Positions 52,666 through 62,175 of a DNA stretch of 64,000 nucleotides are shown here, piece by piece. The position numbers and the translations under genes were made by a program. The DNA comes from Shewanella benthica (lineage in GTDB: Bacteria > Pseudomonadota > Gammaproteobacteria > Enterobacterales > Shewanellaceae). Positions within the stretch are counted from its first letter, which is position 1, and each line of letters starts with the position of its first letter. The notes below the pieces were generated by a model. It ran no database searches and was not told the DNA's origin. It saw only the letters and a list, made by a program, of their open reading frames with translations. The stretch is taken from positions 1 through 64,000 of the forward strand of contig JAKVHY010000014.1 in assembly GCA_023284085.1 (NCBI GenBank). The letters are read 5' to 3'.

Positions 52666-54771
52666 CTATCGATTACGGGATGTTCTGAGTACTTCGGGCA
52701 GAACCCTGATACGTCGCATCACGTTTGCTAGATGAATTCGGTCTCTTACTGAGATTCGCAGGTTGATCAGGAAGACTCTTCCATCACGCTCTTCGGTACT
52801 CAGGCTGTGAATATTGGCACCTTCTCCGGCGACAATTGAGGTGATCTTGGCTAGTGCACCTTGGTGATTCACTATCTCTACCCGCAGATTAGCCTGGAAC
52901 TCGACGCCTTCGGCATTATCCCATTGAACCGGGATATATTTGTCTGGTTCACCTTGATAGCCACGGATATTGGCACAGCTTTCCATATGAACGACCAGGC
53001 CTTTTCCAGGACTTACGTGGGCAATAACCGCATCACCCGGAATGGGGCGACAACAGTTGGCGAAGGTGACAAGCATGCCCTCGGCGCCACGAATAGGCAT
53101 CATGTGGGAATCATTATGTTCCTGAGGTACGACTTTATCGCCCACTAACCTCTGCGCGATCACTATGCTCATCGCATTGCCCAGGCCGATATCGGCCAGC
53201 AATTCATCTAAGGTATTATGTTTAGTGTCGTTTACGACTTTATCGATCTGCTGTGGATCGATCGAGTCTAATTTGGTTTCGCCTAATGCATGATTGAGTA
53301 GACGTTTACCTAAGATAATCGCGCCGTCTTCGGTGAGGCTCTTGAGTAGCTGACGGATCTTAGCGCGTGCCTTGCCGGTCACCACGAAGTTTAGCCAGGC
53401 CGCATTTGGCCTCGCACCTTTGGCGGTGATGATCTCGATCGTCTGCCCCGAGATCAGCGGCTGACTCAAGGGGTAGGCTTGACGGTTAACGCGAGCGCCG
53501 ACACAGGTGTTACCCACATCGGTATGAACTTCATAGGCAAAATCGACCGGGGTAGCCCCAACAGGAAGCTCGAGGATACGACCTTCAGGGGTAAATACGT
53601 AGATCTCTTCCGGGAAGAGCTCTGTCTTGAAATTTTCCACAAATTCGAATGAGGTGCTGGCGCTCTGCTGCAGTTCGAGCAGACTCTGCATCCACTTGCG
53701 GGCACGAACTTGGCTCGTCGTGCCTGGCTGCGCCGAGTTGCCTTTCTTATAGATCCAGTGAGCAGCAACTCCTTTATCCGCCATCTGATCCATATCTTCG
53801 GTACGTATTTGTATTTCGACCGGTACACCATGGGGGCCAAATAGTGAGGTATGCAATGACTGATAGCCATTGGCCTTTGGGATGGCGATATAATCTTTGA
53901 AACGGCCAGGGCGAGGCTTGTAAAGGCCATGCATGGCACCCATGACTCGGTAGCAGGTATCTATGGAATCGACGACGATGCGAAAAGCATAGATATCCAT
54001 GACTTCCTGAAATTGAAGCTCTTTACTGCGCATCTTATTGTAGATGGAGTAGAGGTTTTTCTCACGACCGTTGACGGTACCTGGGATCTTGGTATCTTCG
54101 AGGCGAGTACGTACCGCGGCTTCTATGCTTTGGATTAACTCTTTGCGGTTACCTCGAGCGGCTTTTACTACCTCTTTCAATACGCGATAGCGCATAGGGT
54201 AGTATGCCTGGAAGCCTAAGTCTTCCAGCTCTATCTTGATATTATGGATACCGAGACGATTGGCTATAGGGGCATAAATTTCCAGAGTTTCCCGCGCAAT
54301 ACGGCGACGCTTATCGGGCCTTAAGGCTCCTAGGGTGCGCATATTGTGAGTTCGGTCGGCTAACTTGATGAGGATAACTCGGATATCTTGAGTCATGGCC
54401 ATCATCATCTTGCGGAAGTTTTCGGCTTGAGCCTCTTTCTTGTCGCGAAATTTTAGCTTATCGAGCTTGGAGACGCCTTCGACCAGTTCGGCGATGGATT
54501 CACTGAAAATTTCAGCTAATTCATCTTTGGTGACCGGGGTATCTTCGATAGTGTCATGCAGGAGGGCGGCCATAAGCGTCTCATGATCGAGACGCATATC
54601 GGCCAGGATGCGGGCGACCGCAACCGGGTGGGTGATATAGGGTTCACCACTTGTGCGCATTTGACCTTCATGGGCATCACGCGCCACCTGATAGGCCTGC
54701 TTGAGTAATGCTACCTGATCAGGTTCTAAATAACTTGATGCAGACTCTTTGAGACCTTCAAACAGATACAA
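52666..54771 (-). CDS. spoT: Bifunctional (p)ppGpp synthetase/hydrolase
   Basis: 701 residues, usual SpoT length. Controls the stringent response by making and breaking (p)ppGpp. The HD hydrolase domain (HDTIEDTPV, about 72-80) is intact; the synthetase region (about 230-340) has [17 protein letters not shown]; then TGS (about 385-445) and the C-terminal ACT domain (about 625-700). Retained HD residues and the rpoZ neighbour favour SpoT over RelA. It starts 13 nt after rpoZ. Confidence 0.97.
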   Translation of the reverse strand: MYLFEGLKESASSYLEPDQVALLKQAYQVARDAHEGQMRTSGEPYITHPVAVARILADMRLDHETLMAALLHDTIEDTPVTKDELAEIFSESIAELVEGVSKLDKLKFRDKKEAQAENFRKMMMAMTQDIRVILIKLADRTHNMRTLGALRPDKRRRIARETLEIYAPIANRLGIHNIKIELEDLGFQAYYPMRYRVLKEVVKAARGNRKELIQSIEAAVRTRLEDTKIPGTVNGREKNLYSIYNKMRSKELQFQEVMDIYAFRIVVDSIDTCYRVMGAMHGLYKPRPGRFKDYIAIPKANGYQSLHTSLFGPHGVPVEIQIRTEDMDQMADKGVAAHWIYKKGNSAQPGTTSQVRARKWMQSLLELQQSASTSFEFVENFKTELFPEEIYVFTPEGRILELPVGATPVDFAYEVHTDVGNTCVGARVNRQAYPLSQPLISGQTIEIITAKGARPNAAWLNFVVTGKARAKIRQLLKSLTEDGAIILGKRLLNHALGETKLDSIDPQQIDKVVNDTKHNTLDELLADIGLGNAMSIVIAQRLVGDKVVPQEHNDSHMMPIRGAEGMLVTFANCCRPIPGDAVIAHVSPGKGLVVHMESCANIRGYQGEPDKYIPVQWDNAEGVEFQANLRVEIVNHQGALAKITSIVAGEGANIHSLSTEERDGRVFLINLRISVRDRIHLANVMRRIRVLPEVLRTSRNR

Positions 54772-54784
54772 GTGGTTGTACTCC

Positions 54785-55069
54785 TTATATTATGTTGTTG
54801 CGACCTTCGGCAATCGCAGCAACAGCAGCAATTTCTGCTGCTTCACGTTCACGAACAGTTTGGCGCTCATCGGCATCCAAAGTGTCAGCAGTTACTAGAC
54901 CTAATTCGATTTCGCGCAGGGCGATAACCGTAGGCTTGTCGTTCTCTTCTTCAACCATAGGGTCTTTACCCTGCACAGCGATTTGGCGAGCACGACGCGC
55001 TGCAACCAGGATCATATCAAAACGGTTGCCGATTTGGTTTACGGCGTCTTCTACAGTTACGCGAGCCAT
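54785..55069 (-). CDS. rpoZ: RNA polymerase omega subunit
   Basis: 94 residues from the ATG at 55069, preceded by GGAG; the longer frame to 55117 adds 16 residues with no match. It helps fold and assemble the beta' subunit and contributes to ppGpp binding. [20 protein letters not shown] is the conserved N-terminus, and RRARQI and [11 protein letters not shown] follow. It lies between gmk and spoT, the standard order. Confidence 0.97.
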   Translation of the reverse strand: MARVTVEDAVNQIGNRFDMILVAARRARQIAVQGKDPMVEEENDKPTVIALREIELGLVTADTLDADERQTVREREAAEIAAVAAIAEGRNNII

Positions 55070-55125
55070 GTGTGGAACTCCAGTGTTAGGATGAAAAAAT
55101 GACGCAAAATTGTACATGATGGCGG

Positions 55126-55749
55126 CTAGTCTGCCAACAGATCTTTAATCATATCATTTTGTGCATGAATTTGGCCAGCACCCGTTAGGCGTTGACTGCG
55201 GATAATTGCGACTAAGTCGGCTAAAGCTGTGTCGAAATCGTCATTAATGATGATGAAGTCATACTCGCCATAATGGGAGATCTCTGATGCAGCTTGCGCC
55301 ATACGGCCGGCGATGACTTCGCTACTGTCTTGGCCACGACCCGTTAGACGTTTTTCTAATTCGGCTCTTGAGGGAGGAAGAATAAATATTCCAATGGCCT
55401 CTGACATCACTTTCTTGACCTGTTGCGCCCCTTGCCAGTCGATATCGAGAAAGACATCTATGCCATCGGTTAAGGTTTGCTCGATCACTTTTCGCGATGT
55501 GCCGTAGTAGTTGCCAAATACCTCGGCCCACTCGAAAAACGCATTTTCGGCGATCAAGGCTTTAAATTCTTCGGTCGTCACGAAATGATAGTGCTGTCCA
55601 TTGACCTCACCGGGACGAGGTTTGCGGGTCGTATGTGACACGGAAACTTGTTTATCGGCAGGCTGATCTTGGAGCAATGCCGAAATGAGAGAGGATTTAC
55701 CTGCGCCGCTGGGCGCCGATACGATAAATAGATTTCCGCGTGCGGTCAT
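55126..55749 (-). CDS. gmk: Guanylate kinase
   Basis: 207 residues. It phosphorylates GMP to GDP with ATP. P-loop [12 protein letters not shown] (about 11-22), the GMP-binding [17 protein letters not shown] (about 40-56) and the lid region [13 protein letters not shown] are present. It is the first gene of the gmk-rpoZ-spoT-ridA operon, with its promoter expected in 55750-55900. Confidence 0.97.
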   Translation of the reverse strand: MTARGNLFIVSAPSGAGKSSLISALLQDQPADKQVSVSHTTRKPRPGEVNGQHYHFVTTEEFKALIAENAFFEWAEVFGNYYGTSRKVIEQTLTDGIDVFLDIDWQGAQQVKKVMSEAIGIFILPPSRAELEKRLTGRGQDSSEVIAGRMAQAASEISHYGEYDFIIINDDFDTALADLVAIIRSQRLTGAGQIHAQNDMIKDLLAD

Positions 55750-56088
55750 GAGCTAAGCATCCAAAAATGTAAAACGAAATGTGGTTCCCGAGCATCGGGA
55801 AGCCGTACATTATACGCTCGACTGCCGCTGCGGCGCTAGTGGCTGTTTAATCTGAATCCTTTTAATGTTTTTTGAGTTAACGGGATAAGTGAAACAAGTT
55901 TAATGCGCACTTTAGCTGCTTTATTCAAGCTGGCACTGACTTTGAGCAATAAATTGGTTAGTCTGTATACGGTTAATTTGACCGTTTTAGGTGTATTAGG
56001 CCTAAGAAATATGAGACCTATTGGTCGCTTCGTTTTTACTCTTAACTCCTAGGAGTGAGAACATTCAATTTTATTAGGTATTTTTTCC
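55750..56088. other. Divergent intergenic region gmk / membrane protein
   Basis: 339 bp between divergent genes, expected to hold both promoters. I see a small hairpin cccgagcatcggga near 55788 and a palindrome aactcctaggagtg near 56044-56057, the latter close to the next gene's start, where its aggag can serve as ribosome site only if the spacing is long. No gene is supported. Confidence 0.4.
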
Positions 56089-57180
56089 ATGCAATATCAA
56101 TCACTTTTTTGCTTCAAAGGCCTAGATAATGGTGTCAGATTTGCGGTAATTAGTGCCTCTGTGTATTTTATCTTACTGCTTGGTTTTGTGCTCTTGGGTC
56201 AAAGTGCAGCCCTCTTGGTACTAGGTTGTTTACTCGCCCCGGTACTTGGCTTGAGTGCCTATAGAAGGATGCGTGATGCGGCAGGGCCAAGTTGGTATGC
56301 CAGCCTGGCTTTAATCCCCCTATGCCTATTCTCAATGACACTCGTCTATGCCGCTAGCCTGGCGCTATCACTCGCTATTCTCGTTATCGCCGTTTTACTC
56401 AGTCTGTTTTTTGCCAGACTCATTCCAGTGGGTAAGGCTAAATTTTATCATCAAGGTTATGTAGGCCCGGCAGTCACACTTAGATCTAGCGCTAATCGTA
56501 GAAGGGTTGAACCTAGCTTAGGCGGTCATGGGGGCGTTGCAGATAGCGATGAGTATGACGCTGAAGCGCCTCATGTAAATGAAGGCGTGAGTGAAGAGGA
56601 TAATCATCAATGGCAGACATCCTCCTCTTTGCAGGGATTTTCTGACTCTATGGCACTGAGGCAGTGGACTCATTGGGCCAAACAGAATCAAAAATTATTA
56701 TTAGGTGTCGTAGCTGGTCTGGGTGCTTTAGTGCTTATAGGAGGCTTGTTTGAGGCATTATCTTCTGATGCTGAGCCTATAAGCGAGCTGGTTCAAGAAA
56801 CATCAGAACAGGTAACGGCACCGATCAGAGAAGAGGCTAAAATACCGGACGGATTTAGCGTGTTGTTGGAAAACGATGTACTGATCATTCGCTGGTTAGG
56901 AGAGAAGGGATCTGAGGGCGAGATCTGGTCCCTTGCATCTGCACAGGGTGACCGCAGCTGTGCCAATTTGAGTTTCAACGATGGCAGTCATTATCGACCT
57001 ATACTGGTGGAATATATGCCTGATACATCCATCGAGGCGCGTTTTTCACCGTTAGATACTCGAGGAATCATCTCTGACATCGCAATGCGTGGCAGCATCA
57101 AGCTATGTGGCTATGATTTCAGCCTCAAGGGGAGCCAGTCAGCCTTGTCGAAAAACGCCGTTTTCATCCCCTATTTATAG
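56089..57180 (+). CDS. Membrane protein of unknown function
   Basis: 363 residues. Four hydrophobic helices (about 18-115, DUF805-like spacing with a GLSAYRRMRDAAG loop), a polar linker (about 130-200), a fifth helix (about 203-222, LLLGVVAGLGALVLIGGLF) and a soluble C-terminal domain (about 245-363) with two Cys. The helix count places the C-terminal domain probably in the periplasm. No family is certain. It is monocistronic. Confidence 0.72.
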   Translation: MQYQSLFCFKGLDNGVRFAVISASVYFILLLGFVLLGQSAALLVLGCLLAPVLGLSAYRRMRDAAGPSWYASLALIPLCLFSMTLVYAASLALSLAILVIAVLLSLFFARLIPVGKAKFYHQGYVGPAVTLRSSANRRRVEPSLGGHGGVADSDEYDAEAPHVNEGVSEEDNHQWQTSSSLQGFSDSMALRQWTHWAKQNQKLLLGVVAGLGALVLIGGLFEALSSDAEPISELVQETSEQVTAPIREEAKIPDGFSVLLENDVLIIRWLGEKGSEGEIWSLASAQGDRSCANLSFNDGSHYRPILVEYMPDTSIEARFSPLDTRGIISDIAMRGSIKLCGYDFSLKGSQSALSKNAVFIPYL

Positions 57181-57396
57181 CTGGAATAAATGTCACTTAG
57201 TCTTTACACTGCTTGGCAGAGTAAGGCTCACAGTGTACATATACTTGTAGTTGAATATCTTAATATCTAGCAATTTCATATATGGCAGCTGAATTAATTC
57301 GTAATGACAATGCGGCTTTGACCTTGGTCATCATAGAGTCAGGGTGAAAGAAAAGCTCTCAGGAGTTTTACATAATAAGAGAAATGGAGTTGTTGA

Positions 57397-58464
57397 GTGA
57401 TCGATTTTATCAGGCAGTCTGTGCTGCCTTATTTTGGTATTGGGACCAGCGATGCCAAAGTTTCCCCTCTGGGAAATGGTCATATAAATGATACTTTCCT
57501 GGTCCGTTGGAGTGATGGTGAACTCGTTCTTCAGGGGCTCAATACTCAGGTATTCAAGACTCCGAACGCCTTGGTTGAAAATGCTCATAAAATATCTGAA
57601 CACTTAGCAAAAAAGCGTAAGACCAATGACTATTCGCTTAAAGTTGTTAAACCTGTGCGTACCGATAAAGGTCTACTGGCTGTCGATCTCGGTGAACAAG
57701 GTTTCTGGCGTGCCATTAACCATCTTCCCCATAGTCAAAGCATAGATGTGGTGAGTTCTGAAGATGAAGCCTTCTCTGCTGCCAAGGCATTCGGACATTT
57801 CGCATCGGCATTGAGCGATTTTGATGCGACTCAGCTTGAGGATGTGATTCCACAGTTTCATCACCTTCCCGGACGCATAGATCAGCTCAAGGCGGCGGTA
57901 AAAAATGATCAACATAATCGGTTAGAAGCCTGTTGTGACTGGGTCGATTTCGTATTTTCTCAGCAAAATATTTTGCAAGAGCTTGCCGAAGTTTCGACAA
58001 TATTGCCTCTTCGAACATGTCATAACGACACTAAAATCAACAACATGCTTTACGATAAACGTGATATGAGCAGTTTGGCTATCATAGATCTTGATACCTG
58101 CATGAAAGGACATCTCATGTATGACTTCGGTGATATGGTGAGAACCTTCACCTCGCCTGAAGAGGAAGACTCGACATCGCTGGAGAATGTTCATGTTCGC
58201 GAATCTATTTTTGCCGCGATCTGCCGTGGTTATTTGAGTGAGCTCGGCACTGTGCTGACCCAAGATGAGAAGGCCAGCTTGTGGCTGGGTGCCCGGGTCA
58301 TGTGTCTGATGATTGGGGTGCGCTTCCTGACCGATCACCTTAACGGTGATATTTATTTTCATATACACCATGAGAATCATAATTTAGAGCGTGCGGCGAA
58401 TCAATTCACCCTATACAAGAGCCTGCTTGAGCAGGAAGTCAGGCTTAAGACTTATTTCAATTGA
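57397..58464 (+). CDS. APH/NahK-like phosphotransferase
   Basis: 355 residues; GTG start with GGAG upstream. The protein kinase-like phosphotransferase fold is shown by the N-lobe GNGHINDTFLV (about 26-36) and the catalytic loop RTCHNDTKINNML (about 206-218), followed by the metal-binding AIIDLDTCMKGHLMYDFGD (about 227-245). This pattern is closest to N-acetylhexosamine 1-kinase (NahK) and related sugar kinases, not to resistance enzymes. The substrate is not known. Similar genes sit beside nucleotide-sugar enzymes elsewhere; here it stands alone. Confidence 0.82.
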   Translation: MIDFIRQSVLPYFGIGTSDAKVSPLGNGHINDTFLVRWSDGELVLQGLNTQVFKTPNALVENAHKISEHLAKKRKTNDYSLKVVKPVRTDKGLLAVDLGEQGFWRAINHLPHSQSIDVVSSEDEAFSAAKAFGHFASALSDFDATQLEDVIPQFHHLPGRIDQLKAAVKNDQHNRLEACCDWVDFVFSQQNILQELAEVSTILPLRTCHNDTKINNMLYDKRDMSSLAIIDLDTCMKGHLMYDFGDMVRTFTSPEEEDSTSLENVHVRESIFAAICRGYLSELGTVLTQDEKASLWLGARVMCLMIGVRFLTDHLNGDIYFHIHHENHNLERAANQFTLYKSLLEQEVRLKTYFN

Positions 58465-58623
58465 GTCTGCCGCACATAGGTCTCTCTATAATATAGTTTA
58501 GATATCTTGGTCACCACTTTGTTTGACCTGTAACTTGTTTATCATGCAGGTGTAGCGCCTCAGCCTTCCTTGGTATTCTTTCGTAATCACTCATTGGTTT
58601 TATTTTAAATCCCTTCCTGAAGC

Positions 58624-58725
58624 TACACGCTTTAGCGTGTAACCACTAATGTAACGCCTATAGCGTGTAAATACTCTTTAACGGTTCAAGCGTGTAAAAC
58701 TTGATTTACCTGTTTTAGCGTGTAA
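58624..58725 (+). promoter_or_regulatory. Four operator repeats upstream of hipB
   Basis: AGCGTGTAA occurs at 58634, 58662, 58689 and 58717, i.e. every 27-28 bp (close to 2.6 turns). The first copy is a near-perfect palindrome, tacacgctttagcgtgta; the others have degenerate left halves. They end 37 nt before the hipB start. E. coli hipBA is also controlled by four spaced HipB operators, so these are likely HipB sites. That role is inferred. Confidence 0.75.
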
Positions 58726-58762
58726 AGTGGATTTAAGGATCAGTGCTAAAGGTAAAATTATC

Positions 58763-59044
58763 ATGAAGGTGACTAACTCAAAACAGCTTAGTGCGTATCT
58801 CAAAGATGCTCGATTGAATATGAAGCTCTCGCAAAGCAAAGTGGGTAGTAAGGTCGGCATTCGTCAGGATACGGTTTCAAGCTTTGAGCAGAACCCAGAT
58901 TCAACTAAATTAGAAACACTGTTTAAGATTTTATCCGCGTTGAACCTTGAGCTTGATCTGAAGGTGAGAAACTCACAACTAGCAGATCAACAAAACACTA
59001 CAGTAAGCAGTGAGTCAGACAAAGAATGGAAGGAGGAGTGGTAA
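58763..59044 (+). CDS. hipB: HipB-like antitoxin/repressor
   Basis: 93 residues from the ATG at 58763 (the longer frame from 58727 would run into the operator region). An XRE-type helix-turn-helix (about 18-62: KLSQSKVGSKVGIRQDTVSSFE in part) with a short acidic C-terminal tail ending KEWKEEW, as in HipB. It should neutralise HipA and repress the operon. Its stop overlaps the hipA start as TAATG. Confidence 0.9.
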   Translation: MKVTNSKQLSAYLKDARLNMKLSQSKVGSKVGIRQDTVSSFEQNPDSTKLETLFKILSALNLELDLKVRNSQLADQQNTTVSSESDKEWKEEW

Positions 59045-60375
59045 TGGCTGTTCTCGATGTTTATATGAATGGCTATCTCGTCGGAGAGTTCACTAAATCC
59101 ACTACTGGCTCTCATCTGTTTAAGTATGCTGAGCAATGGTTGGATACAGCAAGTAGTCGTCCTATCTCATTATCTATGCCGTTGCGAAAGCAAGCGTATA
59201 AAGGCGACGAGGTTTATAACTTCTTTGATAATCTACTGCCAGATAATATTGAGGTGAGAAACAGAATAGTTGCTCGTCACAATGCGCAATCGACGCAAGC
59301 GTTCGATCTACTCGCTAAAGTGGGCCAAGACAGTGTTGGAGCATTGCAGTTAGTGCCCCATGGTCAGCAAGCTTTTGATGTCAAAAAAATTGAATCTAAA
59401 CCCTTATCTGATACCGAATTGGAAAAAGTACTAAAGGGTTATCAGTCAAATATTCCGTTAGGCATGCTAGCCGATGAAGATGACTTTCGAATCTCTATTG
59501 CAGGTGCGCAAGAGAAGACAGCCCTGCTTAATCTAGATGGTCAATGGCGGCTTCCTATTAAGGCAACTCCAACGACACACATCATTAAGCTAGCAATTGG
59601 TGAGATACAGAGTCATTCCCATACCATTGATATGTCAGACAGCGTTGAAAACGAATACCTGTGTATGATGATAGTTAGGGAGTTTGGCCTAGATGTTCCG
59701 CATTGTTCAATAATTAAAGCTGGCGATATTAAGGCGCTCTCCGTTGAGCGCTTTGATCGTAAGTTATCAAGTGATGGAAAATGGATTATGCGGTTGCCTC
59801 AAGAGGATTTTTGCCAGACATTAAATATTCCATCAGCAAAAAAATACGAAAGTCATGGCGGCCCAGGTATTGAGCAGATCATGCCGTATCTACTCGGCTC
59901 GATGAATTCAGAGCGAGATAGATATGACTTTATGAAGTCTCAGGTACTGTTTTGGCTACTTGCCGCAACTGATGGTCATGCTAAAAACTTTTCACTTTTC
60001 ATTGAGGCTGGTGGCGGATATCGGTTAACTCCCTTTTACGATATTTTGTCTATGTACCCGGTCATTGGCGGTAAGGGTTTAAATATTCGCGATGCCAAGT
60101 TGGCTATGGGACTTAAGGCGACGAAAGGTAAGAAGTATCAAGTTGCACAGATCTTCCCAAGACACTTTATGCAAACTGCTAAGGCTATCGGTTTTGACAC
60201 CCATGCTATGTCTGCCATCTTAATTGAGATTGCTGATACCGTTGATTTTGTGATTATGAAAGTTAAGATGCAGCTGCCAAAAGACTTTCCTGAGTACATA
60301 CGGAACTCGATACTTGATGGACTAGCTAATAGAGCGAAACGACTTACAGTTGAAAGTGTTTGGGAAGCTTGTTGA
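59044..60375 (+). CDS. hipA: HipA-family Ser/Thr kinase toxin
   Basis: 443 residues, full HipA size, start at 59044 (AAGGAGG just upstream). HipA kinases phosphorylate glutamyl-tRNA synthetase in E. coli and cause growth arrest. The autophosphorylation/P-loop motif ISIAGAQEKTALL (about 145-157), the catalytic loop ATDGHAKNFSLF (about 302-313) and the metal-binding YDILSMYP are intact, so the toxin looks active. It is coupled to hipB and meets the ERCC4 nuclease gene tail to tail with no spacer. Confidence 0.92.
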   Translation: MAVLDVYMNGYLVGEFTKSTTGSHLFKYAEQWLDTASSRPISLSMPLRKQAYKGDEVYNFFDNLLPDNIEVRNRIVARHNAQSTQAFDLLAKVGQDSVGALQLVPHGQQAFDVKKIESKPLSDTELEKVLKGYQSNIPLGMLADEDDFRISIAGAQEKTALLNLDGQWRLPIKATPTTHIIKLAIGEIQSHSHTIDMSDSVENEYLCMMIVREFGLDVPHCSIIKAGDIKALSVERFDRKLSSDGKWIMRLPQEDFCQTLNIPSAKKYESHGGPGIEQIMPYLLGSMNSERDRYDFMKSQVLFWLLAATDGHAKNFSLFIEAGGGYRLTPFYDILSMYPVIGGKGLNIRDAKLAMGLKATKGKKYQVAQIFPRHFMQTAKAIGFDTHAMSAILIEIADTVDFVIMKVKMQLPKDFPEYIRNSILDGLANRAKRLTVESVWEAC

Positions 60376-61014
60376 TCATGAGGTTAATACGTCACGTATT
60401 TTTCGAGCCTTCTCTTGTCCTATACCCTCTATTTTACTGAGCTCTTCTGCTGATGCTATGAATACGGCCTCGATGTTATCAAAGTGGTTCAACAGGCGTT
60501 GTGCTAATTTTGGACCGACTTGAGGAAGGCTTTGAAGTATGAAAAGTTGGCGGTTTTTTTTACGTTTGGGTTTTCTGCCATTGAGTTTTAATTCTGTTTC
60601 TCTGCTATGTAATTGTTTGGCAACAAAGTAGAGTACTTTAGCTGATTCAGCCTGAGACAAGCTACGTAAAATAGGCATGTTGAAGTTGATTGAAATAGAG
60701 CACAGCGCCCCTATCAATGCTTCTCGAGTAATATCATAAGATGCAATATCACGAGATGATCCTTCTATAAGCAGTGCTGTATTGTGGTCGCATGCAGATA
60801 GTCTTGCTATCTGTGAAAATAGCTTACCGTCACAAAGAGAAATGACCAGATCGGGGAGTGTCTTTCTTTCGATAAGCCAGTTACTTATCTGATAATCACC
60901 TAGGGCAAGGCGTTTTTTCACAAGACATAGATTGTCATGGAGGGATAATTGCTCCAGCAATATTTCCGCGTGTTCCCTGTCGTCATAGGCTATCTCAATT
61001 AGGTTTTTATTCAT
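60376..61014 (-). CDS. ERCC4-domain (XPF/Mus81-type) nuclease with helix-hairpin-helix
   Basis: 212 residues. The ERCC4 nuclease core (about 5-140) has YDDRE (10-14), GDY (39-41) and ERKTLPD (49-55), fitting the catalytic GDXnERKX3D. A basic linker (GRKPKRKKNR) leads to a (HhH)2 DNA-binding domain (about 160-212: LPQVGPKLAQRLL, IEGIGQEKARKI). This architecture is that of archaeal/eukaryotic XPF and Mus81 structure-specific nucleases and is rare in bacteria. It lacks the helicase part. Its stop codon is adjacent to that of hipA. Confidence 0.88.
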   Translation of the reverse strand: MNKNLIEIAYDDREHAEILLEQLSLHDNLCLVKKRLALGDYQISNWLIERKTLPDLVISLCDGKLFSQIARLSACDHNTALLIEGSSRDIASYDITREALIGALCSISINFNMPILRSLSQAESAKVLYFVAKQLHSRETELKLNGRKPKRKKNRQLFILQSLPQVGPKLAQRLLNHFDNIEAVFIASAEELSKIEGIGQEKARKIRDVLTS

Positions 61015-61161
61015 CCTGAATACTTAATCAATCCATCGACTATTGCTGAGTTTAGCCTAAATATGAATAAGGAAAATTCTATTTACCCTCCTTTTTATAC
61101 GCTGTAGGTGTATATCTAATTAAGGGTGATAACATGATGGCCATCTAACGAGTTAATCTGA

Positions 61162-61896
61162 GTGACCTTGATGGCGTTGTTTTTAAGTCTGTCCAATTTC
61201 ATGTGTAAAATGCTTAAGCAACCCCTTGAGCGAATGACAGACGCCGATAGCAATAATCCTGGTGTGCAGCCGATTAGCACTAATGCTAATCGTGTGAGTT
61301 GGCAGGGGCAAGTTATTCATTTATCGGGTCGTCAGTGGCAGCCCTATGATGATGGGAGTTGGCTAGTGGTGTTTATGGAGTCCCATAGCCGTTATTGCAT
61401 GATGCTTCACTATCCTCTTAAGCCTGACTGGGCGCAATTACAGCAAGATTTTTATAGTCACTGGAAACTACATGCCATTGGCTGGTTGCGAGCCAATAGG
61501 TTTATTCGAAACGATGATCATGGTATGCAGGTACTCGATAATATGGAGCATTACTTTGAACAAACTAAGGTTAACCGTTTTCGCAATTTAGATCCCAGCA
61601 TAGGTGCCCATATTACTGAGGTTCAGCATTATTTACATTCATTGTTTGATGACCACAAGCCGCGCGATTTTGACAGCGAGCAGGCGTGGGAACTGAGCAT
61701 GTTTATTAATCAGCAACCGCGAAAGATCAATGGTCAGCGTAGTAAGAAACACCAGTTTATCCCAGTTGACCGCTTCATCGATGATGTCCTATACCGTTTT
61801 GCTAGTGGTATCTGCGACCAGAATTTTCCGGATATAAAATCTGGCGACTTTCCTTGCCCTTATCTGCAAAAGCCTGCATTAAGGGTGTTGAAGTAG
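61162..61896 (+). CDS. Hypothetical protein
   Basis: 244 residues from a GTG (61162); the ATG at 61171 is an alternative. Soluble, rich in Trp, His and Asp (GSWLVVFMESHSRYCMML, about 66-83). No family is recognised with confidence. It is divergent from the ERCC4 gene. The Asp/His-rich middle and the final PCPYLQKP motif are the most distinctive parts. Confidence 0.65.
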   Translation: MTLMALFLSLSNFMCKMLKQPLERMTDADSNNPGVQPISTNANRVSWQGQVIHLSGRQWQPYDDGSWLVVFMESHSRYCMMLHYPLKPDWAQLQQDFYSHWKLHAIGWLRANRFIRNDDHGMQVLDNMEHYFEQTKVNRFRNLDPSIGAHITEVQHYLHSLFDDHKPRDFDSEQAWELSMFINQQPRKINGQRSKKHQFIPVDRFIDDVLYRFASGICDQNFPDIKSGDFPCPYLQKPALRVLK

Positions 61897-62175
61897 AAAT
61901 CAAATATTAGACAATGTTGAAAGATGATTGGAATGTTGGTTTGGATCAGAGGTTTAGAAATTACTTCCTGCACAGAAAAAAAAGCCCTGTAAGTACAGGG
62001 CCATGCTAGTCGCTTTTACCAAATTTAGCAGTTAAAAGTGACTATTCTACGTTCTGGATCTGAATGTGGAGTGCTGGCATTTATCTGATTAAAATCAGCT
62101 AAATGTGACTATCTTGTCTTTTTTATTGTGACATACCCACCGATATACTCACCGATTTGTTAAGTTCAATTCTAA
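61897..62175. other. Intergenic stretch with a terminator only
   Basis: Besides the minus-strand terminator at 61976-62001, I see two similar pieces, aaaagtgactattct (62035) and aaatgtgactatctt (62100), about 65 bp apart, which could be a short direct repeat. No gene is supported. Confidence 0.4.
61976..62001 (-). terminator. Terminator for the gene at 62176
   Basis: Stem gccctgta/tacagggc; on the minus strand it is followed by eight T's. It is 175 nt past the stop of the 62176 gene, leaving a long 3' tail. Confidence 0.7.

Noticed and set aside
58624..58725. CRISPR-like periodic repeat
   Set aside because: The repeated core is only about 9 bp, with four copies in a promoter region; an operator array explains it better, and no cas genes are present.
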